From assembly GCA_947311845.1 (NCBI GenBank), contig CAMZMU010000035.1, positions 5,432,344 to 5,496,343 of the forward strand: 64,000 nucleotides of DNA, given 5' to 3'. This DNA is from Poa pratensis (Eukaryota; Streptophyta; Magnoliopsida; Poales; Poaceae). Under the pieces are notes generated by a model, which made no database searches, was not told where the DNA came from, and worked only from the letters and a program-made list of their open reading frames with translations. Each line of letters opens with the position of its first letter. Position 1 is the first letter of the stretch. The position numbers and the translations under genes are program-made. Below, one piece after another: positions 46,285 through 58,859 of the stretch.

Positions 46285-47294
46285 TGTTGGGGGGCTACCC
46301 CCCAGGTAGGGTCAAGGCTTGGCATAAGTTTAGCTTAAAGGTGTGCCGAGGTACGAAAAGGGCCGACCTGTTTGGGCCTTGAAGTGTCCGAGCTTGTTTC
46401 TAGCCTGGAAAGCATCGTGTCCGACCTATCTTGGGACCTTGGAGTCCGAGGTCATCCCAAGGGTGAGAGCCGGAGTTCATCACCGAGGTCCATAAGCCGA
46501 CCTCTGGCTAGCAGCATGACCGGGCTATTAGTATGTTCAAGGAAGACACTAGAGGAAAGGAGATCCGAGGTGTCTTCTGCTCATGGCCCGAGGCATGTCA
46601 ACGGAATCACGGGTACTGCAGAGCCCAAGGACCGAGGTTACGGAAGACAGCTAAGTAAGGACACGGGTTTTACGGAGACACAAGGATCAATGCGCTGACC
46701 AACCTATTTCGGGAAAGGGTCAGAGGATAGACCCTGGGCGGCTACGTTTCAGTCACCCGAAGAGGAAAGCTAGGCCTGCTGCTATACTGACAGTCCGGCC
46801 GTTGGACTGACAGCGGGCAGAGGTTTGTCTTTTTCCTTTTAACAGTGCCATTACAGTGTTGAGGCAGGGGCAAAATAGTAACTCGGATAGTCTATAAATA
46901 GAGCACCACCACCTCCAGAAGAGAGGATCACGCGCTGGACGACGAGCCCGAGACATCATTTCCCCCCTTGTAGCTTCATCTTCTACCTCAAGTTCTCACC
47001 ATTGTTGCATCTTACAGCTCGAGGAGCACCTTGTACTTGTTACCAAGAGATATACATCTAGTAGGATAGTGCTGCAGTAGGGGTGTTACCTCCACACGAG
47101 GGCCCCGAAGCAGGGTACATCGTGGTGTGCTTTGTGTTCTTGGTTTCTTGGTTTCTTGTTCATGTTCTTGCGGTTTCTTGCGTGTTCTAGCTTGTGCACT
47201 TCTTGAGTGCATAAACCCTCCCCGGATTCCCCCAACGACCATTCGGCCCCATCTTAGCCATACCTATGGCATCTGCCGTGATCCCACCACGACA
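46285..47294 (+). repeat. 5' LTR (1010 bp)
   Basis: Starts TGTTGGGGGG and ends CCACGACA. It is a near copy of 59961-60958; in the first 220 bp I count nine differences by eye, and one 8-bp 'ttcttggt'-type duplication near 47150 makes it longer than the 3' copy. Confidence 0.92.
46891..46903 (+). promoter_or_regulatory. LTR TATA box
   Basis: TCTATAAATAGAG, a strong plant TATA box, about 400 bp before the LTR end, conserved in the 3' LTR near 60563. It should drive the genomic RNA. Confidence 0.65.
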
Positions 47295-49944
47295 GTTGGC
47301 GCCCACCGTGGGGCAGATTGAGGCGTTGGAGGGAGTTTACATCTGGACGGGCTCAGGCGAGCGTGTTCTTTCCGGGCTCATTGCTCAGATCGGCGGCTTC
47401 ACCTTCGTCAGCGACAACGCGGGGTGTTTCGCCGGCAAGCCCTTCCCCGAGCATGGCTTCACCATGATGATTGGCAGCTTCGCTACCTATGTTGCTGTCG
47501 AGGTTGTTCGCGAGTACCCGGAGCAGGTGCTCGTGGACGACGAGACTCCTCTCCTTGCGGCTCTAGGTCGGCATATCACTCACCCCAAGAGCTGCGTGGA
47601 GGTGATGGTGACCGGTTCGGTTGATGCTGCTGGCAAAGGAGATGCCAGCAAATCCAAGCCGGCCGAGATTGTTGCTAAGGTGAGATCTGCAAAGCCCAGG
47701 CTAGAGAAAAAGCTGCCTGGTACCTCCGAGGTGCAGGGCCGAGGTGCGACCCTAGTAGAGATAGCAGAGACACTGGCAGACCCAGTAGATCCAGGAGTAG
47801 ATGTAGTAGCGACTGCGGCCGAGCTAGAGGCAAAGCGTGTCCTGTTGCAAAAGGAGGCTATAGCAATGATGGCAGCTAGAGATGAGTTCAATAGAGATAT
47901 GCGTGAGTACAATGCAGCAAATGGCTTCACCCCGGTAGCACCTGATCCGAATAGGGGAGCCAGGTTGCGGCAAAGAGGCAAAGGGCTCAATGATGAGATG
48001 AACAGGGAGGCTAGATCCACCTCGGCTAGAAGTGAGAGTCGTGTGTCGACTGGAAGGCCGGTGTATAGTTCCCCTGCTAAGAACCTCAGAGCAGCCGAGG
48101 CAGTCAGGGCCGAGTTATCCGGATTGACTGGAGATGCATGGCGTATGCAGCAGAAGCGGCTCAATGAGTTGGTATATGTAGCTAACAGGCAAAATGAGTC
48201 TCTCCGCAAAGCCGGAGCTGGTGGTTCGCAAATTGTTCATTCAGCTAGAGCGATTAGCCAGGGGTCCAAGGGGCAAGCCTCGTCTCCACACGTCGGAGGA
48301 GCCGATCGTGCCCGGAGTGTCACCTCGGGTCAGAACAAGCAGCTGCAGATGCAAATGTATGATCCGGTATTAGCAGGAAAGCAGAAGGTGGGCCAGGGCA
48401 ATGCTAGCCGAGCTAAGGGAAACCCCGGCCAAGGTAATGCAAACCGAGCTAAGGGCAACTCCGGTCAGGGCAATCAGAATGGCGGGCAAGCGGCGTCGGC
48501 TGGCCGAGGTAAACCACCTCCGCCCCCGAAGCATCAGCAACAACCCCAGCCGCAGCAGCAATATCAGCAAGAGCCGAAGTATGTTCAGCAACCTCAGAAT
48601 GTCGGTCAAGGCGATGACCGATATGATGATGGAGACTCAGCCATGCCGTGAGCCGGATACCACAGGGTGGATGGTGCATTGGGAAATCGGATAGGAGCTC
48701 GGATGTTAGCTTCAGATGACGTTCGTAACAAGTTTGATAGGATCTACTTGTCCGAGAAGTTGGAGGAGGAAGGCCCTCCTGGTCCGGCCTGCTTCGGACC
48801 CCGGATCATGAAGGAGCCACCACCGCCAGTATCTCAGTTCTAGTTAGGTCGGAACACCAAGCCATACAACGGGAGCACCAAACCGCAAGATTGGTTGACA
48901 GATTATGTATCCTCGGTGCACATTGCGGGGGGCAATCGCCGATGGGCGGTCCGGTATCTTCCGCACATGTTGGAAGGTCCAGCTCGGATCTGGCTGAATA
49001 ATTTATCGGAGAATAGTATCAACTCATGGATAGACTTGGAGTTGGCATTCAATAGCAACTTTGCTAGCACCTACAAGAGGCCAAACCGACCTCAGCTCCT
49101 GGCAGCGTGTAAGCAAGATGATCATGAAACTGACCGAGAGTTCTTAACTCGGTGGAGCAATGTTCGGAATTCCTGTGAAGGAGTTATAGAGGCTCAGGCC
49201 ATTTCTTGGTTTGCGGATGGTTGCCGACATGGCAGTATGCTGTGGCAGAGGCTCCAAAGAGATATGCCGAAGTCTCTGGCAGAGACAATCCGGATTGCAG
49301 ATTCTTATGCTCTTGGTGACCCAATGCAGCCAGCAGTGGAGGCAGTGGCACGAAATAGAAGGCAGCCAATAAACAACCGGCTCAGACCAAGGTTTAATGA
49401 ACGCCAAGAGTTCGGACACAAGAGGATGGAGCCGGACTATCCATACACCTCAAATCACGTCGCATCGGTAAACCCGGATCAGCCCGGAGCTGGAGGTGTC
49501 CAGAGGCCGAAAAGCAATGGACCGGCATGGAGTCCGAACCAAGCTGCAAACACGAGATCGTGGCAGGACCCAGAGCCACCCTTGACTTATGAATCAATGC
49601 TAGACGGTCCTTGTCGTTACCATACGACCGACCCGCGTAAGCCTGCCAACCATTCAACTCGGCAGTGCAGCTGGAACCACCGAATCAGGAAAGAAGGGGC
49701 GAAGGCCAGAGGAAACAGAGGAGGACCACCTCAGAGATTTCAGCCGAGGTCTAACCAGAATCTGTCCGGAGCAAATGCTACCCCGATAACCACTGCACCT
49801 CCTCCGAGGCCTGCACCAGCAAAACCGGTGAATACGGTAAATGTCCGGGTAGCAACAACAACAATGGTGCTGGACCAAGTCAGCAGTATGAATACCCCGG
49901 AAATGATTATAGAGAGGCTCATGCGAGCTATGTGGTCTTTGTGA
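47266..49944 (+). pseudogene. Gypsy gag, two nonsense codons
   Basis: One frame runs from 47266 (ATG in the LTR end) through a stop TGA at 48649 and TAG at 48841 to 49944. The retrotransposon gag domain lies at about 48880-49320 (WAVRYLPHMLEGPARIWLNNL, EFLTRWSNVRN, ADSYALGDP). The N-terminal half is proline/glutamine rich and of no known fold. The TGA at 48649 could come from CGA by one C-to-T change. Near 49850 the frame shifts toward the protease. Confidence 0.8.
47296..47314 (+). other. Primer binding site
   Basis: TTGGCGCCCACCGTGGGGC begins two bases after the 5' LTR, the position where a tRNA 3' end primes minus-strand synthesis. The same motif is common after LTRs of grass gypsy elements. 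The tRNA was not assigned. Confidence 0.7.
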
Positions 49945-50734
49945 CCGGACCAACTGACAAGATGAGTGTGCAGAGGCGTATGATGGAAGTAAATGCAGTG
50001 ATGCCGGTGGTGCCGAAGTTCCTGAATTGGTCCGAGCAAGAGATCACGTGGAGCAGGAAGGATAATCCTCGGATCATGCCAAGTCCTGGAAGCTATGCGT
50101 TGGTGGTGGATCCGACGTTGAGTGGGCCTACAAGCAATATAAGGTTCACCCGGGTTCTGGTGGACAATGGCAGTGCCATCAACATTATGTATTGAGATAC
50201 AATGGTGAAATTGGGCATATCGGCAAATCGGTTAATGCCGAGCAGTTGTACGTTTCATGGGATTGTGCCCGGTGTTTCTTGCGCACCCATGGGCAAGATT
50301 TGGATTGATGTGGCGTTTGGCACCAAGGAAAACTGCCGGGTTGAGAGTATCGAGTTCGAAGTGGTGGACTTGGAGAGTGCATACCATGCCTTTCTCGGAA
50401 GGCCGGCCTTGGCCAAATTCATGATTTCCACCCATACTGCATACCTAAAGATGAAGATGCCGGGGCCTAATGGGATCATATGCATCATAAGCGAGCCATT
50501 CAATGTGCCTCCGCGGGGTCCAACCTGGCCGAGTCTCTGGTGATCGCTGCTGAGAAGAAGAAATTGCATCAAGTGGTGGCAATGGCGCAGTCAACACAGC
50601 TCGGCATGTCCAGACTGATGAACCCGGACTCCACTGCAGCATTCGAGGTGCCCAAGGAGACCAAGAAGATCCCCATTGACCCGGAACACCCGGAGCGCAT
50701 GGCCATCATTGGGACCGGGCTGGGCGAGAAATAG
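49905..50734 (+). pseudogene. Gypsy aspartic protease region
   Basis: Retroviral-type protease region with the active-site segment RVLVDNGSAINIMY (about 50150-50192), where D-N-G replaces the usual D-S/T-G; related grass elements often have DGG or DNG. A TGA at 50193, immediately after, again fits a CGA-to-TGA change. The frame continues (FHGIVPGVS, AYHAFLGRPALAKF) to about 50480, then shifts to the one reading AIQCASAGSNLAESLV, which ends at TAG 50732. Confidence 0.75.
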
Positions 50735-52574
50735 GAAAGCGCGCTCTGTCACTTCCTCCGTGAGAATCGGGATATCTTTGCATGGTCGGCTAAGGACCTG
50801 CCTGGTGTTCCGAGGGAGTTGGCAGAGCACTCTTTATTTGTCAGGCCGGAGGTGAAACCGGTGAGGCAACCGACCCGTCGTCTCTCAGACGACCGAAGAC
50901 AAGTGGTGCTGGACGAGCTGGCTAAGTTGCTTGCAGCCGGGTTCATTATGGAGGTGCTGCATCCGGACTGGATATCCAATCCGGTCTTGGTGGAAAAGAA
51001 GAAAGACGAGCCAGCCGTGGTCAAGGTGTGGCGCATGTGCATTGACTTCACTAACCTCAACAAGGCGTGCCCGAAAGATCCGTTTCCATTACCTCGGATT
51101 GATCAAGTGATCGATTCCACTGCTGGTTGTGAACTGTTGTCTTTTATCGATGCGTACTCTGGTTTTCACCAGATACCACTGAACCCAAAGGATCAAATAA
51201 AGACTGCTTTTATTACCCCGTATGGGGCGTATTGCTATCGTGTCATGTGTTTTGGTCTGAGAAATGCCGGGGCAACTTATCAGAGGTGTATGCAGAAATG
51301 CCTGCACTCTCAAATGGGCAAAAATGTGCAAGTGTATGTCGATGATATCGTCATCAAAACTAAGGAAAAACGTACTCTCCTCGAGGATCTCGAGGAGACA
51401 TTTGTGAATTTGAGAAAATATCGGTTGAAACTTAACCCGGACAAGTGCACCTTTGGTGTCCCGGCTGGAAAGTTGCTTGGATTCCTGGTGTCTAGCCGAG
51501 GTATCGAGGTTAACCCGGCCAAGATCCGAGCTATTGAGAACATGAAATTACCGAAGTGTTTGAAAGATGTGCAGAAATTCACAGGGTGTAGCCTCGTTGA
51601 GCCGATTTGTAGTCGGTGGGAGAAAAAGCCTTACCTTTGTACCAGCTCATGAAGAAAAGTACCGGGTTTACATGGACCCCGCAGGCCGACGTGGCGTTCA
51701 ATGAGCTGAAAAAGATGTTGTCCACCGCTCCGGTGTTGGCATCACCATTGCACAATGAGCCGATGTTACTTTACATTGCGGCCACAAACCGAGTTGTAAG
51801 TGTGGCAGTGGTGGTGGAGCGAGACGAAGGTGGCAGGTCGGTGCAGAGACCGGTGTATTACTTGAGCGAGGTGATCTCTACCTCGAAGCAGAATTACCCT
51901 CACTACCAGAAGATGACGTATGGTGTCTACCTGGCGGTCAAGAAGTTGAAGCATTATTTCCAGGAGCATCCCATGACGGTGGTGTGCGAAGCTCCAATCT
52001 CGGAGATCATCGGGTGCAAAGATGCAACTGGCCGAGTTGCCAAATGGGCGATTGAGGTGTCTCCATATGCACCACATTATGAGAGAAGAGATGCAATTAA
52101 ATCCCAGGCGTTGCCGGACTTCTTTTGTGATTGGGCCGAGATGCAGTATGAGCCACCCAGGCCGGACTATAATTATTGGAAATGCATTTTGATGGGTCCA
52201 AGACAAAGATCGGGCTGGGGCTGGAATAGTCCTCACCTCACCGAAGCGAGATCAGCTGAAATATGTGCTGCAGATTCATTTCTGCATCAAACAATGTGGC
52301 GGAGTATGAGGCCTTAATCCATGGACTCAATGTGGCGAAGGAGATCGGTATCCGGCGTATAGAATGCTTCGGCGATTCCGACCTGGTGGTGCAACAATCT
52401 TCTGGAACTTGGGATGCTCTGGATGCCAACATGGCGTTATATCGGTTCCATGTGCAAAAGATATCCGGGTTCTTTGAAGGGTGTGAATACAGCATATACC
52501 TCGGACAGAAAATAATGCTGCCGACGTGTTGTCAAAGCTCGGTTCATCTAAAGAGGCAGTACCACCTGGAGTAG
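50735..52574 (+). pseudogene. Gypsy reverse transcriptase and RNase H, frameshifted
   Basis: The RT core spans 50819-51580: LLAAGFIMEVLHPDWISNPV, FPLPRIDQVID, SFIDAYSGFHQI, the catalytic VYVDDIVIKT (51330) and GFLVSSRGIEVNPAKI. Small deletions near 51590-51630 move the frame to 51616, where the RNase H part reads TWTPQADVAFNELKKML and HYQKMTYGVYLAVKKLKHY. A second RNase H-like segment (NNVAEYEALIHGL, DSDLVVQQ, 52280-52400) is in another frame. Catalytic motifs are readable but the polyprotein is broken. Confidence 0.88.
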
Positions 52575-52696
52575 CCCTGAATCACTTGAGAACTCCTTCA
52601 ATCAAACCTTCTCCTGAATCCGAATCTATTTTCATCCCGGCGGAGCAAGAGTCCGGACCTGTTCCAATGGAGGTAGACGTCGGATGCGTCTGGTCG

Positions 52697-52775
52697 GACC
52701 CGGGGACTGCGTGGCAGAACTCGGGGACTGCGCACCGAACCTCGGGGACTGCTCGCAGACTCGGGGACTGGTCGC
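52697..52775. repeat. CTCGGGGACTG cluster
   Basis: Four copies of C(T/C)CGGGGACTG(C/G) within 80 bp. The same motif precedes the 3' LTR (about 59951, 'ttcggggactaa'), where the polypurine tract should be, and recurs at 54193, 54380, 54590 and 56333. Confidence 0.75.
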
Positions 52776-52979
52776 AGGATGGTGGAGGAAATAATGGAGG
52801 AGATTATGGTGGCCGAACCAATGGAGGTGGACGAGAAACTTTTTCCTTTGCACCCAGTGCCGGAGTGGGCGGAGCAATCATGAAGTTCATAACGAGGGAA
52901 GCTTGCCAAGTGACACAACCGAGGCTAGGAGAATCCAAAGGAGGGCAAGGCGTACACCATCATCAACAAGGAGCTCTAT

Positions 52980-54100
52980 AAAAGAAGCGTAACCGAGGTG
53001 TTGCAACGGTGTGTCGAGCCAGCTGAAGGCAAGGAGATGCTTTTGGAGATCCACCAAGGAGAGTGTGGTCATCATTGCAGCACAAGAGCTCTGGTGGCCA
53101 AGGTGTTCAGGCATGGGTTCTATTGGCCCACTGCTCTTGCTGATGCAGAGGACATAGTCCGGAGATGTGAAGGATGCCAAAGGTTTGCCAAGCAAACGCA
53201 TATGCCAGCCTCGGCGCTCAAAACAATTCCTATCACTTGGCCGTTTGCGGTATGGTGTTTGGATATGGTGGGAGAGTTCAAACCAGCCCGAGGTAACATG
53301 ACGCACATACTGGTGATGGTGGACAAGTTCACCAAGTGGATCGAGGTGAAACCAATCCGGAAGTTGGATGGTCATTCAGCAGTGACTTTCTTGAAGGAGA
53401 TCATTCTGCGATATGGGTACCCCCATAGCATTATCTCGGACAACGGCACAAACTTTGCTGTTGGAGAATTTGCTCGGTTTTGCATGAACAAGGGAATCCG
53501 GCTGGACATAGCCTCGGTGGCACATCCGGAGTCTAATGGACAAGTGGAAAGATCAAATGCTCTAGTGTTGGCCGGCATCAAGGCTCGGCTCATTGAACCA
53601 CTGCTGAAAACGCCGGGGTGTTGGATAGATGAGATACCAGCAGTACTGTGGGGTCTAAGGACCACGCCAAATCGATCAACTGGCTATACGCCATTTTTTA
53701 TGGTCTATGGGGCAGAAGCTATGCTACCCACTGACATCGAATATGATGCGCCCAGAGTGGCAATGTACACTGAAGCCGAGGCAAAAGAGGCTCGGGAGGA
53801 TGCAGTAGATCTGCTTGAGGAAGCTAGAGAATTGGCCTCATCTCGGTCAGCAATATACCAACAAGGTCTCCGACGTTATCATAGCCGGAATGTCAACCCT
53901 CGTGTGTTTCACGAGGGAGATTTGGTGCTGAGGCTGGTGCAGCGCAGAAAGGTCGGCACAAGTTGTCACCTCCATGGGAGGGACCGTTCATTGTGAGCCG
54001 AGCTCTGCTCAATGATTCGTACTATCTTATAGATGCGCAGGAACCAAGGAAAGATGGGCTGGACAACCCCGGATCAGAGGTCAGCGACCATGGAATGTAG
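52980..54100 (+). pseudogene. Gypsy integrase, nearly intact
   Basis: Starts with a zinc-binding H2C2 region (HQGECGHHCSTRALVAK, CEGCQRFAKQ) and continues into the catalytic core with WCLDMVGEF, IISDNGTNF and SNGQVERSN, giving the D-D-E residues. A conserved tail (LWGLRTTPNRSTGYTPFFMVYG, RRYHSRNVNPRVFHEGDLV) follows. One frameshift near 53950 separates the final KLSPPWEGPF-like segment. It would insert element DNA with the 5-bp duplication seen. Confidence 0.88.
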
Positions 54101-54189
54101 CTCTACTCCGACCTTTCTACTCATGAAGGGCGCAATGTATGTACCTCGGTTAATCCTTAATGAAATGTCGGCACTCCGAGGTTGAAGCT

Positions 54190-54620
54190 CGGGGACTGCC
54201 TCGCTCATGTGCTTGTGTTTTATTTCTGTTTGTCAATTTCGTTCATATGCCGAACTGTTTTGAACCTCGTCTCAAACTTCAAGTAATGTATGCTGTGTAA
54301 CTAATCTTGTGACTCGACTGACGAACGCCGAAATGGTAGTCAAGAGCAAAGATGAAAAAACGTGGAACATGAAAATGGACTCGGGGACTCGGTCCAAAAA
54401 TATAGTTCGGCATGTGTCGTTTACTAACCCCTGTCTTTACCTTTCGTTTATGTCGGATGATTTTGAAACACACCTCGAATTTGCTAAGTACTGTATGCTA
54501 TAAACAACAATCTTGTGACTCGACTGTCGAACGCCAAAATGGTAGACAAGAGCAAAGAATGCCAAGTATAGTAAACACGAAAGTGAACTCGGGGACTCGT
54601 TCCAAAAGGGTTCGGCATAA
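54190..54620. repeat. About 210-bp diverged tandem repeat downstream of integrase
   Basis: 'aatcttgtgactcgactg-cgaacgcc-aaatggtag' occurs near 54303 and 54513, each followed by 'actcggggactcg-tccaaaa'. A third partial unit lies before (54193). Non-coding. Confidence 0.75.
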
Positions 54621-54689
54621 TTTTTAGAAAAGCATGGTTCGGATAGCATAGTAATATTAAGAGGTAGCAAGGGTAACTACTTAAGGTCT

Positions 54690-57600
54690 ATTACATATGT
54701 ACCCGGCATACCGGGAATTTAATCTTTTTCTTGAGACAAGTTCAGGCCGCGGAACCAGAGACCACGGTCGCCGGAGTTGTGGTAGTTGGAATCTCGCTTG
54801 AAGAAGCCTCAGGAGCCGATGTCTCGGGAGGAGGAACCTCGGGCGCAGGAACAACCTTGGTCGCGGAAGCAACCTCGGTTGATGAAGTGGATGCCGGGAT
54901 GTCCGCCGCTTCGGAGGGAGTCTCAAGGGATACTTCAGTGGAAATCACCTCGGAGGCTGCGGCCTTGCCGGACTTGCCTTTGGGGCTCGGAGGGTCGAAG
55001 TCGACGTCATCATCGCTATCTTCTACCACCTCGGAAGTCTGGCCAGTTTTGCCCTTGGAGGTCGGAGGTTCACCGAAATCCAGATCCTCTAGATCGAAGC
55101 CCTCCTCCCCTGATTTTTCTTCAGTTTCTTCTTCTTCTGCTTCTTCATCTGAGTTGCTCTCATTGTCCGAATAAGCATGTCCCTCAATAAAGGTCCGGGT
55201 ATCAGCAAAGCTGGCGAAGTGGTCAGCTGCGGCCACACGCTTCTCAATCATGGAGGGATTGGTGTTCCAAGGAGAGCCCGCACGGGGTTAATCACCTTAT
55301 CAACTTGCACGTCCTCATACCAAGACAACACAAAGTAGAGGGCCTTGTCCGCTCCAGCCCGGGCTGCGGAAGACCTCCACTCCCGGAGTCTAACCTCGGC
55401 GCCTTTCAGCTTCTGAGCAAGCTCGTCAACAAGCTTTTTGGACCTTCATCCTTAGGCCAGAGGGCGCGGTGAACTTCGATGGCAGCATCAACAAGCCCGG
55501 TGCCAATAGCCCTGAGCGGCCTAATCCGAGCATTGAGGGCGACCAGATGATCTTGCATATCCCAATCTTCGCTGAGAGTTTCTGTTTCAGCCCTTTTGTC
55601 CCGAGCCGCTTGGATAGCCCGGAGAGCTTTGGCCTTGGAATGCTCGAAGAGAACTGAAGAAGACAGATAAGCTGCCGCCGAGTTAAGTCATGCAGTGGCG
55701 CAAAAATGAGGTCGGAACCAGGAAAATAAAGGAAAAAGGAATAAAGAAACTTACTATCCATTTGATGGTTGATCCGGGTGAGCTCGGTCAGCCAGATTTT
55801 CGCCGAAAACTTGAGGGCAGTGAGTTTGGACTCAGCCGAAGTGGCGCGGTTCTCAAGAGTGGTGAGGCTTTCCTTCTGCTGACCCGAGGTCTTCTCCTTC
55901 TCTTTCAAAGTGTTCTCCAGAGAGGTCTTGGCCTCATTGGCTTGGGACAACTCTTTGGTCAGCCGGGCTACTTCGTCCTGGGCTGTTTTCAGCTTGGAGG
56001 CGTGGTCATCATCGCTGCGCTTCTTTTCTGCAAGAAGAGTCCGGTGGGATTTCTTCAGCTTGTTGTGATCCAGAAGCATTTCCTTGAATATTGCCGCCCG
56101 GGCATTGTTGCGCTCCTGAAAGTAAAAGAGATGTTAGTTCGGTTAGGGGAAGATCGACGTGAGTCCCGGGACTGGCACGTCGGATTTGGCCGAAGCATTT
56201 TAATCAACTGAAGTTCAGCTAAATCCCGGAGACTCGGCATTGGCCTCGGGGAGAAAGAAATGACAACTTTTTGAGAGATTCAAGCAGAGTAATTTTAACT
56301 CCGAGGATCTCAATTACCCAACCCGAATCTCGGGGACTAGGGGTAGTGTATAATTGTCATTTGTTTCAAGAATAGAGAAAGATTAAGGCAAAAGTATTAC
56401 CGCTTGTTTCTTGCTGTAGTCAAGAATCGCAGCTTGAGCATTGAAGATGGCCTGGTCCACGGCGTGAGGTCCAGCTGGATGCCGATCTTTTGGGTTCGAG
56501 GAGACCTCGGACATGTCAGCCGAGTTCCAGTCCATCATGTACTTCTTCTCGGAGCCGAGGCTGTTGTCACTCGCAGTCCGGAGTTGCGGAGCTTCCCAGC
56601 TGCCGCTGTAGGGCGTGTTGATAGCGGTGAATAGAGCCCGGGAGACACCAATTTGCGAGCTGGAAGGCGCAACTTGGTGTAAGGCAGACTTCGGCGCAAG
56701 CGCGGAGGCGTGCGGCACCATTTGAGTGTTTGTTGTTTTGGTCCGGGCGGCGGCGGTGGCATTGCAATGGACGGCGGCTGTTGCTTTTCCTGCTGCTTAT
56801 GTTGTTGCGCTTGTCTCTGCTGTGGCTGCTTGACTTGTTGGGCTTGCTCTTTCTTCTTCTGCTGCTCTAGTTTCTTCCTTAGCATCATCTCTTGGTTTAG
56901 ACGAGACTGAGTCCAGGGGGAAGGACGGGAGTCCGGCTCAACCGGAGTCTTGGCGTGTTCTGCCCCCGAGTCCTTTAGTGGGCTGGGCGGAGTCTGGTCT
57001 CGGCTAGGCGCCGAGTTTTCATCACGATCCGAGCCTCTTCCCAAATCCGAACCAGGGTTCGGCGGAGGAAGGTCGGTGGAGGCGGAGGATGTTGGAGGAG
57101 TGTTGGTCTTCTCAGGCGTGCGCGTGTAGGTGGTCGGTTCAGGTGGTGGAGAGGAAGTCCTGGCGGACTACCGAGGTTAGCCTCGGCTGTCTGATCTTCT
57201 GCCACTGGCTCCAGTGATGAGCTAATCGAGCCAGGGGCCTGCTTGGTCTTCAGCGCCGGACTGTATCGAAAGAAAAAAGTGGTTAGAATTTATAAGATGT
57301 CCATGGGAGCAAGCCTAGGACATCTTCGGGAGGCTGGCCCTAGAAACATTCTCTTACGGCATAGTAGGCATGAATACAAGTAAAAGAATAACTTACACGT
57401 TGACCTCCACCACAGGCTCTTGCTTCTTATGTCTCTTGGTTGTCTTCTTGAATCGTTTGGGGGCCGGAGTCTCGGAAACCTCGGCGCCCGAAGTGTTGGA
57501 CCCCTGGCGTTTCCGCGATGCACCCTTGGAGCTCGTGGAGGCTGAAGGGACCACAGGAAAAAAATTATGTAACGGGGGAGCAGAGGAAATTGGTCTGGCA

Positions 57601-58859
57601 TCTATTATCTTCTCCACGATGTAACAATCATCGTCATCATCATCATCATCAGACCAGTCTCTGATGGAAGGTGAGGCTTGTTTCTTACCCGAAGTGGAGG
57701 AACCAGTCTTCGGGTTAGACCTCGGCACGACCTTTGGGATCGGGAGCCAGTCTTCATTGTCCGGGTCCTCGGGCTCCGCACCTTCTAGTTGAGGAAATTC
57801 AGGTGCCCAGTTCCAGTACTCCGGGCCATCTTCAGTTTGTTGCCTGCCGAACCTCTGTAGAAATAGCAAAGAAGGGTTAAGTTAAGAGGCAACCGAGATG
57901 CCAAAAAACCGAGGTAGGAGTACGGTAAAGAAGAAATACTTACTTGGTCCGGCAGTTTGGCTCGGCTGTGAGGCTCTACGCCCCAAGACCAGTCATCTAT
58001 CATCTCGGTCAAAGCAATGGCTTTGACCCTGCGTCTCACTGAAGCTTTTGAAAGCTCCCTTGTGCTGATTCGGTAGGATCGAATCTACCCCCCATGTGGC
58101 ATATCTTGTGAACTCGCTTCTGGAGGGGGCTGACTCGTCGATCGACGAAAGTACGGAGGATGTCATCGGAACCCCACCCTCTCTTCTTGAGATACAGCAT
58201 GTATTCATGGATCTCTTGAACCTCGGCGTAGGCTTCCTCCGGGTTGAAATCCCAGTTGCGTTGTGCAGTGGGAGAGCCGAGCTTGAACTCCGGAAGATTC
58301 ATCAAATCCTCCGGACCGGGGTTCCTCACGTAGAAGAAGGATCGCTGCCATTTCTTGCAGCTCTCCAAACCCTTAATCCTTGGAAACTCGGACCCCAGCC
58401 GGGTGAGATAGAAGCGGCGCCGCAGGCAGTCATTTCCTTGTGCACAACGTCCTTGTTAGGGATGCTCTGCTTCTTGAGCTGGAAGTACTTGGCCCAGCTT
58501 TCAATGCTCGGCCATAAGCCGAGGTATCCTTCAGAGAATGCTGCGAAGCTGGATAGCTGCAGCACGGCATTAGCTGGGAGGTGGTGCGGCTGCAAGGCGA
58601 AGAAGTCCAAAAATTCTTGAAAGAACTTGCTAGCTGGAAGTTCGAATCCACGCTGGAAGTGAGCGAGGAACACCACCCTTTCGCCGGGGTTCGCGACCGG
58701 TGCGCCGTCGCCGACGTGCAGCCGATAGAGCAGTTCGGTTGGCATTCGGTGAGTGGCGCGAAGCCACCTGATGTCCGCATCGGTGACTTCCGAACCTTCC
58801 CAACCACCTCTTTCTCCGGTAGAGACCTCGGCGTGGGCCGAGGTAACTGCTGTAGACAT
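54690..58859 (-). pseudogene. Antisense extra gene of the gypsy element (Transposase_28-like), multi-exon
   Basis: A minus-strand gene between integrase and the 3' LTR. The first part (58859 down to about 58040) has ADIRWLRATHRMPTEL, PGERVVFLAHFQRGF and LPASKFFQEFLDFFALQPHHL, the signature of the Pfam 'putative gypsy type transposon' family; a one-base shift near 58390 breaks it, after which SFFYVRNPGPEDLMNLPEF continues. Plausible introns follow: donor ACCAA|GTAAGT near 57945 to acceptor CTACAG near 57857, donor near 57395 to acceptor GATACAG near 57260, and donor GATA|GTAAGT near 55760. Later exons give a coiled coil (LTKELSQANEAKTSLENTLKE, about 56000-55850) and an acidic Ser/Pro-rich tail (55251-54742). 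The function of this family is unknown. Confidence 0.7.

Noticed and set aside
47266..47294. A host start codon for gag in the LTR
   Set aside because: Not a host gene; it is the end of the LTR read in frame with gag, and the true gag start may lie elsewhere.
54742..55190. Plus-strand open frames in the acidic region of the antisense gene
   Set aside because: They mirror the Ser/Glu-rich coding sequence of the minus strand, which has the recognisable family context.
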